This document shows, piece by piece, positions 37,182-49,624 of a stretch of DNA of 64,000 nucleotides. The notes under the pieces were generated by a model. The model ran no database searches. It was not told where the DNA came from and was given only the letters and a program-made list of their open reading frames with translations. The number at the start of each line of letters is the position of its first letter. Positions within the stretch are counted from its first letter, which is position 1. The position numbers and the translations under genes were made by a program. The stretch lies in the NCBI GenBank assembly GCA_037501455.1, contig CM074860.1, forward strand, positions 40,000,501 to 40,064,500, written 5' to 3'. Source of the stretch: Lantana camara. Its lineage: Eukaryota; Streptophyta; Magnoliopsida; Lamiales; Verbenaceae.

Positions 37182-37317
37182 CCGCCTAGCTAAAGAGTTA
37201 TTTTTTTTTTATTATCTCCCGTTCGCTATAGGCTTGATTCATGTATGGGTGCTTGTTCCATATGTGGATTGAACTATAGTGCGGGGGATGTGGCTACCTA
37301 GCGTTCCGGGTGCTACA
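37182..37317 (+). repeat. Plus-oriented LTR tail at the left edge of insertion E
   Basis: CCGCCTAGC, CTCCCGTTCGCTATAGG, AGTGCGGGGGATGTGG and GTGCTACA appear in the order and spacing of the last 135 bases of every LTR here. The rest of this LTR is missing. It runs straight into the inverted LTR D. Confidence 0.85.
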
Positions 37318-37426
37318 TCCCCCGCACCATAGTTCAATTCATATATGAGATGGATGACCCATACATGAATCAAGCCTATAGCGAACGGGAGACAATAAAA
37401 AAAATGACTCACTTGCTAGGCGGGAC
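37182..37426. repeat. Large inverted repeat at the LTR tail-LTR D junction
   Basis: Arms 37182-37288 and 37318-37426 are reverse complements with roughly 15% differences and enclose a 29-base spacer (37289-37317). The spacer itself can fold, TGTGGCTACC with GGTGCTACA. One LTR terminus thus serves two oppositely oriented LTRs. Confidence 0.85.
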
Positions 37427-39983
37427 TAACCCCAAACCAAACAATCAACTTAGAGCAATAAAAGCGGAAGCAATAATTCATTCATTACTTATAGGTACCA
37501 ACATACATATCAATACAATATCATACCACTTATCAAGACCAAAGCCAAAATGCATAAGTATCAATAGGGTACATGCCAAAGTAAAATGACAATGCTAGAC
37601 CCAAAGTGATAAAACTTGACTCGACCCCGCCTAGCACACAACCCTGCAAACTGAAAATGTGAGGGGGTCAGTCTACAACGGACTGAGTGAGGGGTTTATA
37701 ATTATAACCTCGGGTAAGATTTTATAAAGAAAACAATATAAGTTTAAATAATAAAGATTCCCACCCGAGATTACAACGATTCAATTTACAGTTAAACAAT
37801 TCAATTCAATCAATCAGTGGCCCGGCGAGTGAGGGCAAATCTCCAACCTTTCTCCGATTGTGTATAATAATTCAATTATTCAATGATTAGGTGATCAAGC
37901 AATCGATTACAGTGCACAATTAGCAGTTTCAATCCCTTCTTCCTCCGTTGATGGTGGGATTGCAAGGCCCCACCATCCAATCATGTTGTACGTCGGGAGC
38001 ATGACTCCCACGCACGGGATTTCTTCCTCCACCAAACCTCCTGGTGGATTCAGAGGTGATCCCAAATGGTGAGGATAGTGCAAGAGTTACCCGTCAGCCC
38101 TTGCTTCCCCGGTTGGCTCAGTACACTACCCTCGGGGCCCAACGTGAACAATAGTTACTTGCCAAAACAATCAATCAATCAATCAATCAATCCGTTCATT
38201 TCATGAAATCCATTGTAAATCAATAAGATTTGAAAACTATAAATATATTTATACTTTTGGCCGAAAACAACACATGGGGTTGTAAGGGTTCTAGGTATCT
38301 AGAATTAAACCTCACCTGATGAGCTACGCGAGAAGACAAAGATACAAGAAAGCGTGTACTCGATCAATGATCTCCGCCCTGGAGAAAAACTGGACAAGAA
38401 AGGAAATAACGGGAACTCGTGAGACAAGACTCAATATAAGACCAAGTATGACGCACGGCCATGCTCATGTAAATAAATAAAATAAGCAATCAGGTGACAC
38501 TTAGCATGTATGAGAACCAATTAACACCTAAGAGGTGAAATAAATCTCAAAGAGTCATGTATTCACATCATTCAAATATTTCAAGTTCAATTCATATAAG
38601 GCATGGAGTCAAGCAATCACGTTTGAGCAATTAAATACCAACAAATGTCAAGTAGGAGCATACTTATCAAGTAATCAAGTATATGTATCATATAATTCAC
38701 ATATGGGAGCCAAGAGAGTGAAAGGAATGCAATAAGAGAGGTTTTGGAGTAGTTCGGCAAAAGTTGACAATTTTCGGAAATGCGTAGGCTGAAGGAAAAT
38801 TGAACTATCTTGAGTTGTAGAAGTTGGAATTAAGTTTTGTTTGTTGGAAATGAAAACGGGGGGGGGGGGGGGGGGGAGGGGGGGTGGGGGGTGGGGTTCG
38901 CGGGAATGGCTCCCAAACCAATCAACATCAAACCAAAGCAATTAAATAACTCCAAACCATCATATATTATGCATATAACTCATATATACCAATTAGGCAT
39001 CAAGTAATCCATCCAAGCTTGCTCAAATCATCAAGAATTAATCAACAAAACCCCATATAATCTCATGGTAGCCAACTTCAACATAACTTCATGTTTCTTG
39101 CAATTAATGAAGAACAAAGGCCTTAACATGCTTCTAATCACATATATAACTAAGAAAGCATCAAATAAACATCTAACCCTAATCATCAATTAACCAAAGC
39201 TTCATCAAATTCTCATTATACCTCAAAATGAAAGATAGAAAGGATAAGATGATGATATGATGATGGTGATGCTTCTGTCTTCACAATTCCTCAAAGAATC
39301 TAGCTTGAAAATGAGATGAATTCTTCCCTTCTCTTCTTGGTGTAAAGATCAATTTTTAGTGTATGTGATGTGTGTGAGGTTTGATGAAAATGAGGAATAA
39401 AGTGTATGAGACAATATGTATATACATGATATAATATATCTTCCACTAACCATGATGAATCACCACATTTTGCAACCAAGTCCCTCTATAATTTAAATGT
39501 ATGCAATTGAGTTCTATCTCTACACATTTTCATATAACCCCCAAGCCATGAAATGCAAGTAAGTCCATCAATTTACACAAGACAGCAATTAAGGACATTT
39601 AATGCAAATAAGTTCTATTCCATAAAATATGATCATCAACTCCCAAATTATGAAATGAAATTAGATCCATATATTTATGAAATGGCCAAATAAGGTCTCA
39701 TATTAGCAATTAATACACGTATCAATTGGAAATAATTCATGTAATAATTTTCGGGTTGACATATAAATCACATTCGGAAAATTAACTTACGTCTCACATA
39801 GGAACAAATCATACAATAATTTCCAAATTTAACACGTATTTCATATAATCACTTAGAATCATACCTCACCTAATGTCACATAATACATATAATGTCATGA
39901 CATTTGTAATAATTTCACGTAAACACTTAGTAATGTAATTCACATAATATCACGTAAGGTATAATTGAAAACGGGGTGTTACA
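37318..39983 (-). repeat. LTR D, inverted relative to the adjoining gag-pol
   Basis: On the minus strand it starts TGTAACACCCCG at 39983 and runs to 37318, lacking only its last 29 or so bases, which are present in opposite orientation in the spacer. It is of the K type. It carries the predicted 74-nt exon (38389-38316), hairpin I (38028-38048), hairpin III (37950-37977, nine-base arms around a TTGCAAG loop), hairpin II (37669-37685) and a long G-run (38858-38897). Confidence 0.85.
38858..38897 (+). repeat. Long G-run, potential quadruplex
   Basis: Nineteen G, then A, seven G, T, six G, T and four G. It lies where LTR K carries its palindromes. It meets the G-quadruplex pattern, but homopolymers of this length are also prone to sequencing error. 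Confidence 0.8.
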
Positions 39984-40188
39984 TGTCTTGTGAGTCTAGG
40001 TCGCACGGCATAGGAATTAATTGCTAATTTGAGAGTCTTGGATTTTATTTGAACCTACTTGATCTTAATTGAACTTACTTGAAACCACTTGAATTACTTG
40101 GCTTATGTGATTTACTTGTATTATGAGTTTTATTGCATTCATTTGCACTTGTTAATGGAACATGCATGTACAGTGTTTGATTTTCAGG
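39984..40188 (+). other. Leader of the E gag-pol, primer-binding site missing
   Basis: The first bases after LTR D correspond to about position 50 of other leaders and contain CGCACGGCATAGGA (40003-40016). The tRNA-Met site and about 45 bases are gone. The leader ends TTTTCAGG directly before the gag ATG, as in element A. Confidence 0.8.
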
Positions 40189-43100
40189 ATGCCATGTGGA
40201 AGACCTCGTAGAGAGCATTCTCCGGGCCATAGGCGTCATCACCATGATCATTCTCCTCCACCTCCACCCCCACAAGCTCAACCTCGGGATTTCTTAAATT
40301 CCATGGCTCAATTAATAGATCAAAGGTTAAGAGACTATGTGCCTCCAGCACCACCAGCTCCTCCACCATAACCGGCACCAATTTAGGCTATACTTCGGGA
40401 ATTCCAGAACCAACATCCACCAAGGTTTTTCAAAGGAAACGACATACAAGCCAAGCAATGGCCTAGAGAGGTAGAAAGAGTTTGGGAGCTCATACCGTGT
40501 GAATCTCAGGAGAAGGCCCGGTGCACTCTTACTTTCATTCAAGGAGAGGCCTACTCTTGGTGGGAAAGTACCAAGATCGCCTTAGATGCCGTCGAAGAAG
40601 AAGTCACATGGGAGGTTTTTGTAAGGGAGTTCAAGAACAAATTCATTCCTCAATCCTCTCGCAATAGGAGATTGAAGGAATTCACCAAACTCAAGCGAGG
40701 GGGGAAATCTGTTGCGGAGTATATAGCCGAGTTTGAGAGGTTGTCCAAGTATGCACCCAACATTTCAAGTGACGACTTCCATAAGGCTATGCAATTTGTA
40801 CAAGGATTGAGACCGGATATCCAAGTTGCGATTAAAGTTGTCAACTCTAGCACATGGAAGAAAGCCACATCAAAAGCTCTTAAGGTCGAGAATTCGGTTA
40901 ATGCATGGAGGTCTACTTACAGATCGGGACAAGGTTCAGGTTCAGGGTTGAGGTCAAATTATAACACCGGTAAGAGGCCAATAGCTTATGATACAGCTCC
41001 TCCATAGTCTAAGGGTCCGGTAAAGAAGTTCAAACCACAAGGACAGGTTCAAAAAGCTTCCCGGGTTACTCCTGCTATGCCACCACCTACCGAGAAGCCA
41101 GGTTGTACCTATTGTGGGTTGCCTACCCATACCTACGAAGGTTGTCGGCGTCGTCTGGGTCTATGTTTGATTTGTGGGAGTGCAGAGCATATGGTAGATG
41201 GATGTCCAGATCGACGTGATCCGCCACCTGGGGGTCAGAGGCCACTCATTAGAGCCCGTGCCTATGCCTTGGAAGGAGAGGAACTGGATGCAGATGCGGA
41301 CCCTGTAGCGGTTGTTGAAGGTACCATATGCATTCATGGCACAAACATACATACTTTATTTGATCCGAGAGCTACCCACTCATTTATTTCTCGTGATATT
41401 TCTATTAAATTGCCTTTGTATGTTGCTTACTCTTCTGCATGTTACGTGGTTAGTACTCCTTTTGGTGGTAGTATAGAAACTGACCGGGTTTTTAGAGAGG
41501 TACCGGTGAGTATTGATGGTCCGGTTTTCTTGACGGATTTCATTGACTTGCCAATGGCTCGGTATGGTTCTATCTTAGGAATGGATTAGCTCTACAAATA
41601 CTATGCTACCGTGGATTCTCAGGTTAAGATAGTTCGGTTGGGTTCAGAAATTATCACGGGTTGGAGTTCTAAAACGGTGCCTTTATTATCTTTCTCTGAA
41701 GCTCAGAAGTTGGTCCGTGATGGGGCTACGGGATTCATAGCCTATATTCTTAATCAACCTAAGGTCCAGATGAAGTTGGAAGAAATGGAAGTGGTTAAAG
41801 AGTTTCCCGAGGTTTTCCTTGAAAAGTTGGATTCATTACCGCCGGATAGAGAGATCGAGTTTGTAATTGATTTATATCCGAATGCAGAGCCGTATTCTAA
41901 GACTCCGTATCGGATGGCTCCGGCAGAATTGAAAGAGTTAAAGGTTCAACTTGATGCTTTGTTAGAGGTCGGGTATATCAGACCAAGTTCATCGTCGTGG
42001 GGTGCGCCAGTATTGTTTGTAAAGAAGAAGGATGGAACTTTACGGATGTGTATTGATTACAGTTAAATCGGATGACCATCAAGAATAAATATCCTCTTCC
42101 ACACATTGAGGAGTTGTTTGACATACTCCAAGGTTCTAAAGTTTATTCGAAATTGGATTTGAGACAGGCGTATTATCAATTACGGATCCGAGCGGAGGAT
42201 ATTCAGAAAACGGGCTTCAATACTCGTTATGGGCATTATGAGTTCATGGTTATGCCTTTTGGAGTAACGAACGCCCGAGTCGCTTTTATGGATATGATGC
42301 ATAGAATCTTCCGACCTTTCCTTGATAAGTTTGTTGTGATATTTATTGATGACATTCTGGTTTTCTCCAAGTCCGCCGAGGAACATGCTAGACATCTTCA
42401 GCTTGTGTTGAAAACATTGAAGGAGCATCAACTATTCGCAAAGTTTAGTAAATGTGAGTTTTGGATCGACCGGGTTTCTTTCTCTGGGCATATTATTTCG
42501 GGGAATGGATTAGAGGTTGATTGTTTGAAGAATGAGGCCATTTTAAAGTGGGAGAAACCAAAGAACGCCTCCGAGGTTAGAAGCTTTTTGGAATTGGCGG
42601 GATACTATAGGAGGTTCGTGCAAGATTTTTCAAAGATCGCCGCTCCTTTAACCCGGTTGACAAAGAAAGATGTAAAGTATGTGTGGGATGAGAATTGTGA
42701 AAAGAGTTTCACCTTCTTGAAGGAGAAATTAGTTTCAGCTCCAGTTTTATCCTTACCGGAAGGCTCTGAAGGGTATGCAGTTTACCCGGATGCATCAAAA
42801 GAAGGGTTAGGGTGTGTTTTAACTTAGAACAGGAAAGTGGTTGCTTATTCTTCCCGGAAGTTGAAGGATTATGAAAAGAACTACCCTACACATGATCTTG
42901 AACTCGCTGCCGTGGTATTTGCACTCAGCAAATGGAGATATTATTTGTACGGGGTGTCCTTTGAGATTTTCACTGACCATAAGAGCCTCCAGTATCTATT
43001 CACCGAAAAGGATCTAAATATGAGGCAAATGAGATGGATGGAACGGTTAGAAGATTATGATTGTGTTATTAAATATCATCCCGGGAAAGCTAATGTGGTC

Positions 43101-44660
43101 GTCGATGCCTTAAGTAGGAAGGTTGGTGTTTCAAATTTGGAAGTCGGTGTAAGTAATGAAGTTGAGCCTATTGTGGTTAGAGCCCGGGTTTCTAATATCT
43201 CCATTCATCCGGAATTAAAAAATAGAATGTTTGAGGCTCAGAATAGAGATCCGGAAGTGCAGAGGTTGGTTGCTAAGGCAAGAGAGGATCCGGAAAGTCC
43301 ATTCGGGTTCGATGAAACCGGTCTTCTTCGTTTCAAGAACCGACTGGTGGTACCCGAAGAATTAAAAAAGGTATTGCTTGAAGAAGCTCACAAGTCGGCG
43401 TATTCGGTCCATCCCGGAGGGAATAAAATGTACAACGATCTAAAGCAATATTATTGGTGGTATGGGTTGAAGAAGGATGTGGCTGAGTTTGTGAAACATT
43501 GTTTAACGTGTCAGAAGGTTAAAGCCGAGAATCAAAAGCCCGGAGGACCTCTACAGCCGTTACTTATTCCCGAGTGGAAGTGGGAACAGGTGACAATGAT
43601 TTTATTTCCGGGTTACCGAAAGTGAAGGGTGGATTCGATGGTATTTGGGTGATTGTGGATAGGTTGACGAAGTCAGCGCATTTTCTACCTGTCCGAATAT
43701 CTTACAAGATCCGTAAATTGGCTGAAGTTTATAATAGGGAGATTGTCCGACTTCACGGGATTCCGATGAGTATTGTTTCAGATAGAGATCACCGATTTAT
43801 TTCAAAGTTATGGCAAGAACTGCAAGGGATTTTGGGTATGAGGCTTCAATTCAGCACGATATTTCATCCTCAAACCGACGGTCTATCCGAGAGGGTCATA
43901 CGGTATTTAGAAGACTTGCTCCGAGCTTGTGCCTTGGATTTTCAAACTTCATGGCATGAGCAACTCCCGTTGGTCGAGTTTGCGTATAATAATAATTACC
44001 AAGCTTCAATTGGTATGGCTCCTTATGAATTGCTTTATGGTCGGAAGTGTCGGTCTCCGTTGTTTTTTGATTTGGTGGAGTGGAAATGGACAAAACAGGA
44101 AGGTGTCAAGAAGTGTGAGAAGCTAGAAAAACCTTCTAAGGCTGTGAGGGCTATGATCGATAAGGTCCAACAAATTCAACAACGGATGAAAGCTGCTCAG
44201 GATAGGAAGAAAAGTTATGCCGATCTTGGTAGCAGAGATCTTAGGTTCGATGTGGGGGACCGGGTTTTCTTGAAGTGTCTCCACGTAAGGGATTTGCTCG
44301 AATTGGAAAGGGAGGAAAGCTTAATCCTCGTTATTTGGGTTCGTTTGAAATTCTTGAGAGAATTGGGGAAGTGGCTTATCGATTGGATTTACCACCAAAT
44401 CTTACCGGAATTCATAATGTATTTCACGTGTCTCAGCTAAGGAAGTATTATCCTGATGAAATCGAGATTCTCCCCATTGAAGAAGTAGAGTTGGAACCGA
44501 ATCTGTCGTTCGTTCAGAAGCCGGTTAGAATTTTAGACCGGAAGTATCAAAAATTGAGAAACCGGAGTATTCCTTTGGTTAAGGTATTGTGGCAAACTGA
44601 CTAGACCGAGGAGATGACTTGGGAGACGGAAGATAAGATGAAACGGTTCCACCCGGAGAA
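40189..44660 (+). pseudogene. Decayed gag-pol of insertion E (Tekay/Del type)
   Basis: It is homologous to the A polyprotein along its whole length: gag, two CCHC knuckles, protease (LFDPRATHSF, Gly changed to Arg), reverse transcriptase, RNase H, integrase and part of the chromodomain. In-frame stops occur at 40369, 40384, 41005, 41587, 42825 and 44602. There is a 4-base deletion near 42063 and single-base deletions near 43605 and 44276. The RNase H aspartate motif reads YPDAS and an integrase LSER replaces QTER. It ends in the codons before the normal stop, without polypurine tract or 3' LTR. Even before decay the copy would have been 3' truncated. Confidence 0.93.
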
Positions 44661-44663
44661 AAA

Positions 44664-44834
44664 ATATTAGTGAAATGTATATGTATATGTATATGATGAG
44701 AGGTGCAAAAGTCTTGACTAATTATGATTATTGCAACTAGACTTTAATCTCTTAGATAATTACATGTTAGAAGTGAGTGGAATGAGGGTGTAAATGCAAT
44801 TATATTATATAACGATCAAGTGGATGCATATATA

Positions 44835-44870
<36 letters not shown>

Positions 44871-44891
44871 TTGAATAAATATATAGTCAAG

Positions 44892-44953
<62 letters not shown>

Positions 44954-45212
44954 ATATAAATGCATGATTCATTTATGTTATATTAATGTAATTAGGTCCA
45001 CACATTTAGATAAATGATCATTTAATCACATTAGCAATTAATTCTCATAATTTCCATGTTAACGGTAATTCATATAAGTTTATGAAGATATGATGCGTAT
45101 CATGTGATGAAATAAATGAATAAATGAATAAAATAATTAAAATAATCCCCCAACTCCCGAAGACCAGCACGTGGCGTGCTTACCTGAACTTCCGGGTGAT
45201 TGGGGCGTTACA
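44664..45212 (-). repeat. LTR K, second part with TA microsatellites
   Basis: K resumes with the 50-bp direct repeat and ends at the LTR start (TGTAACGCCCC on the minus strand) at 45212. TA tracts lie at 44839-44868 and 44895-44950. Three filler A bases (44661-44663) separate it from the end of the E gag-pol. Nothing coding is visible. Confidence 0.85.
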
Positions 45213-45221
45213 GGGGAGGGT
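45213..45221 (+). other. Probable polypurine tract of element L
   Basis: GGGGAGGGT lies directly before TGTGAAACCC, which looks like an LTR start. If correct, K inserted within a few bases of the polypurine tract of L. The tract is short and the rest of the L interior is not in the window. Confidence 0.45.
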
Positions 45222-48200
45222 TGTGAAACCCTGATATTTAGAAAAGTAAGATAAAAATAAATTAGGAAAAAATATTACATCACAACATGCATACAAATTA
45301 TTTGGCACATTAATTGCGCAATTTATTTGTTTAAATTTATAGAGCTACTTGAGTAATTTCATTTACAAAATAATTATAGTAAATATAAATATAAATATAA
45401 ATATGTAGGTGTTATAAATAAATTGTAGGTTTGATTTAATTTATTACGTAAGACTTTAGATATTGTAGTATCAAATGATTATTTTAAGGACCCCACATTT
45501 TAGAAACTAAGACTTTAAATAGTTTATTGGACAAAAATTATTAGTAAATACATCTGAAATTTTCTTTTTCTGGATCATTTTTTTTGGCAAACTTTGCCAT
45601 TAAGTTTTAAAAATACACGTGTAAACAAATGGAGATATACACTAATCCACGTTGCCTCAATTAGGCCTAACAATTGCCACCTATTAATCAGGAGGTGTCC
45701 TAAATCATTTAGAAACTAGATGAATAAGGTTTTAGGCACATTCGTACAAACTCACGGAATACATGTATGTTCTCCGACCCTTTCTTTCATTCTTTAATTG
45801 TTCTACTATGGGTTTATGTGTATGTGTCCGTAGTTTAATTTCTAATCAATTATTGTTATTTCCCTACTCTTATTTAATGAACTTAATTAGTCAATACCCA
45901 CCTGCATAAAATATTATTAATGACCTAGGAAGTATATGATTAATATGTGATACAAAACAGATTAAATTGTTATAAAAATCTTTTGTGCAGCTCATAAGCT
46001 ATTAAATGGGTTGTCCTAAGGACGTTTTAATAATATCATGGAGATACTAAATAAATTTGCTTTAGAACTTCATAAATTGAATACATATGTTTTGTACAGT
46101 GTTATTAATAAACCATTTGTTAGTTTAGAATTATTGTAAATGAACTTATTAGTATTTTCGTGTCAGACGGTTTAGGTGTAGATAAAATTTATTTGTGCTG
46201 CTAAAATATGTTGCATATCTTAATTGTTGAAAATGTGTGACATGCATCGAGCATTCTTAACCAACATGCATAGTTTGGTGTTTGCTTGATAGGAAGTCCT
46301 CTTTACCTTATGCTTCACGTGCTATTTTTAAATCGAATTACTCTTTGGTAATTTGTAATTACACACACTCTTTTCTAATCTACTAATTTAACTAGTTAAA
46401 TATGAGATAGTTAAACTTTAATTCTTAAATAAATAAGAAATAGTTAGTGATGTTAAGGGCCTTTTTACAATTATATATTTTTTTCCTTCAACTCTACATA
46501 GAAGAACTAAATTTTAAATTATTTCATAATATAAACAAAAGAAATCATGCATATGTTGTGTTCACAGATTTACGCTTCCAGTTGAAGTTAATTGATTAAT
46601 TTCTAATTTGATTATTATTTTAGTTAAATCTTATTCATCATAAGTTATTTTAAAAAATTGCATGCATTGAATGTTGCTTTATGTAGTTTCAAAAATCGTA
46701 ATGATGTCCAGGACATTTGCATTAAAATAGTTGTTACTTTTTATTAGAAATTTAGTTAGATCTAATTCTAGGTTCATTAATGTGAGCATGTAGTTAGTTA
46801 ATACACGAAATAATATTTTTTGTTTTATACTAAACATGCCTCATAAAATTAGTCAGTGGATTGTATGGTTTTATATTTAAAATTAAACGAGTTTTGGGTC
46901 TTTATTGGTAAAATTCAAATATGGAGAAAAGTGAACCTAATTAGTTTTGTAATTTTAAGTTATGTGATTATTTGGAATTTAGCTTATTGACTGCATATAT
47001 ATGTACCGTGTAATTGTGCATGCATCTGTGTGAAATGTAAATTGTGATTGTAACATGTATGTTTGTTGAAATTGGATTCGGACAATGGTAGTTAGACTTA
47101 ACACCTTTTGACCAATAGTCGCGTTTGTCTTTTGTCAGGCGAACTAGAACCAGCTGCGAATCAGTACGGTGAGGAAACTTTATATTTAAAACTGAAATAC
47201 GTATATCTATATTATTACACCAGCCTTTGTAACACCTTTATTTGGCGATTTCGATTTTTATTCCCTTCATGTTATACCTATGTATGTAAATATTTGATTA
47301 TTAGTTATTACTTTTAAGACAAATGATTTTGATAGTAAAAATGATTTCTTATCTATAAGTACTGCATCAAATCCTTTATTTTGTTTGAAAAGAATCTACC
47401 GTTCTTGTTAACGAGCTATTCTGTTTGGTTATTGTTTGATTGCATTCATGGGGACCCCCACGGGGTAGTTCTGGGCCACGGGGTTAGTCTCAAAATCAGA
47501 CTGGCTGGGTGGTATCGGGCCGCGGTCGTAGCTGTGCGAGGTAACGCCCATATGTTGACGCTACCATTTGGAGATTCGGAGATGGTCTCGAGTGACTAGT
47601 CGAAGAGATGATCTCACGAGCACGTGGGACTCTCGACCTCTGTTAGTTGGGGGATACCCCGACTCTGGTGTTTGGAGTTATTTTATGATTTTGGTTTTAG
47701 GCGATAAAAGGGGAGAGATTGTTCATAGCTCATTCATATGCATGTATATTGTAACGCCCCGGTTTTTCATTCGTTCGTATATGTCGTATGTGTTTATAAA
47801 TTGCGCAATTAAATTATCTAATTATGTGATTAATTATTTATAAGTGTTTTATATATTTAATTTTATTATAAATTGTTATTAATTTATTTTATTTTATTTT
47901 ATTCGTTAAATTGGAAATTGTTTAATTGGTTATTAGTATTAATGTTAATTAACTATATCTTGAATTATACTAATTAATTAATTTCTAATAACCGTTGACT
48001 TTGAATTATATTTAAAAATAGAATTTAAATTTTAGTATTTAATTTATAATGTATGAATTATTAAGGTTATGCACATTAATGTTTATTTGTGCTTCGTTTT
48101 TATATGATTTGATACCGAATTTTCGTGAAAATTTAATATGTCGGAGAAATAAATGTCTTGAATATGATTATATGTTCATTTCGTATTTTCGGGTTCATTT

Positions 48201-49170
48201 GCATGAGTTTCGAATTTATTTTGAATTTGGAATCCAAGTCGGGGGCTAACGAGCAATTAGCGCACCCTTGGTTCCGTATGTGATATCTTGAGCTCGGGAA
48301 CTCGGAATCGAGTTCTGTCAACTTCGTTGAACTCGTATCAAAGATTCAGGTTTAATAAGCTTAGCCATATATTTTTCCAAAATCATTTGAACCTCCGAAA
48401 TCCAACCGAAAAACGAAACGACACCAAAGCTGCCACATTTTACTAAAATGGCCATAACTTTTTCAAACCTTAACCAAATTAACTATGGTTGGAATCCTTG
48501 TAACCCTAGCTCAGTCCACTATCTTCCCATACTCAGCCCCAACCGAACTTATCCTCACACAAGTAAGAAAACTCAGCCAAAGCTCCTGACTTCCAGTTCA
48601 TTCCCGTAACCTTGCATTCCTTGGAGATTTTGGAGCTCAAATCTCTTCCAACCTTCATCCAATCAACAAGGTAAGCTTAGGGTTATAATATATATTCATT
48701 CCTGGTCATTTTCATCCATTCATCCCTAATTTGAGTCAGCTTTCATGGAGATTTGCAAGCTTGAGTGAATAGTTAGGTTTAAATTGATTTTCTTGATCTT
48801 CTTGAATACTTGATGTTTGTCTTGGTTTTAAAGCATGAAAGTGATCACTTTACTTACTTTATTTCATTTATAGTCATGTATTTGATGGTAGTTGAGTATC
48901 TATTGAGTTTTCATTAATGAGTTTGTTATGAAATGCATGAGCTTCAAACTGATTTTTTTCCCCCTCCCTCACGTCTTGAACTGCTGCTTATTTCTTGTTG
49001 CTGCTACTTGTTTTCTTGCTGGAATTGCTGAGCATTTGTTGCCTTTATTTCCTTATATTGTTGGCATGAATTGGTTGTTGTTTTTGAGCTTGTCTTGGCT
49101 TGGTTTTTCTTTCCATTTTCCTTCCCCTTTTCGTTCTCGCTGAGGTTGCTGCCTGTTTGCTGCTGTAATA

Positions 49171-49295
49171 CTCTCCCCGGGCGGGGAGAGTTTGTTCTTG
49201 AGAGTACCCAGGCGGGTACTCCTGCTGCAGAACCTTCTGTAATCACCTTCCCCGGCCGGGGAAGGTTACGTTGAGAATCTACCCGGGCGGGTAGA
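49171..49295. repeat. Four GC-rich palindromes in LTR Q
   Basis: CTCTCCCCG and its complement lie around GG at 49171-49190. GAGTACCC and its complement span 49202-49221. A perfect 22-base palindrome centred on CCCCGGCCGGGG is at 49245-49266. TCTACCCG and its complement lie around GG at 49278-49295. The arms differ between units, but each unit remains self-complementary. Confidence 0.93.
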
Positions 49296-49482
49296 CTGCC
49301 GCTGCAGCTTCTGTTCTTTCTTTTCCCTTTTGCTGCTTCTGTTTCTTTCTTCTTCTTCCTTTCATGCTGCGTTGCTGCTTCGGTTTCTTCCTCGTTGTGC
49401 CGCTTCTGTTCTTCCTTGATCTGTTGTGTGTGTGTTTATATACATAGTTAATTGTTGCTGCTTCTTCTCTCGTATGTGCAGA

Positions 49483-49488
<6 letters not shown>

Positions 49489-49532
<44 letters not shown>

Positions 49533-49624
49533 GTGTATTTGTTTTGCATGGTTTTAATGCATGCATATTATTATTATTAAGTGTTTGCATGCATGTTTTT
49601 AGGTGTGCATGAATGTTTACGTAC

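Noticed and set aside
44820..45017. 65-codon frame of alternating Tyr and Ile
   Set aside because: It is a translation of TA repeats in LTR K.
45240..47100. Possible host gene or promoter in a long AT-rich stretch with little repeat signal
   Set aside because: I found no reading frame, splice-supported exon or known domain; it lies between the start of LTR L and solo LTR Q and is most simply LTR body.
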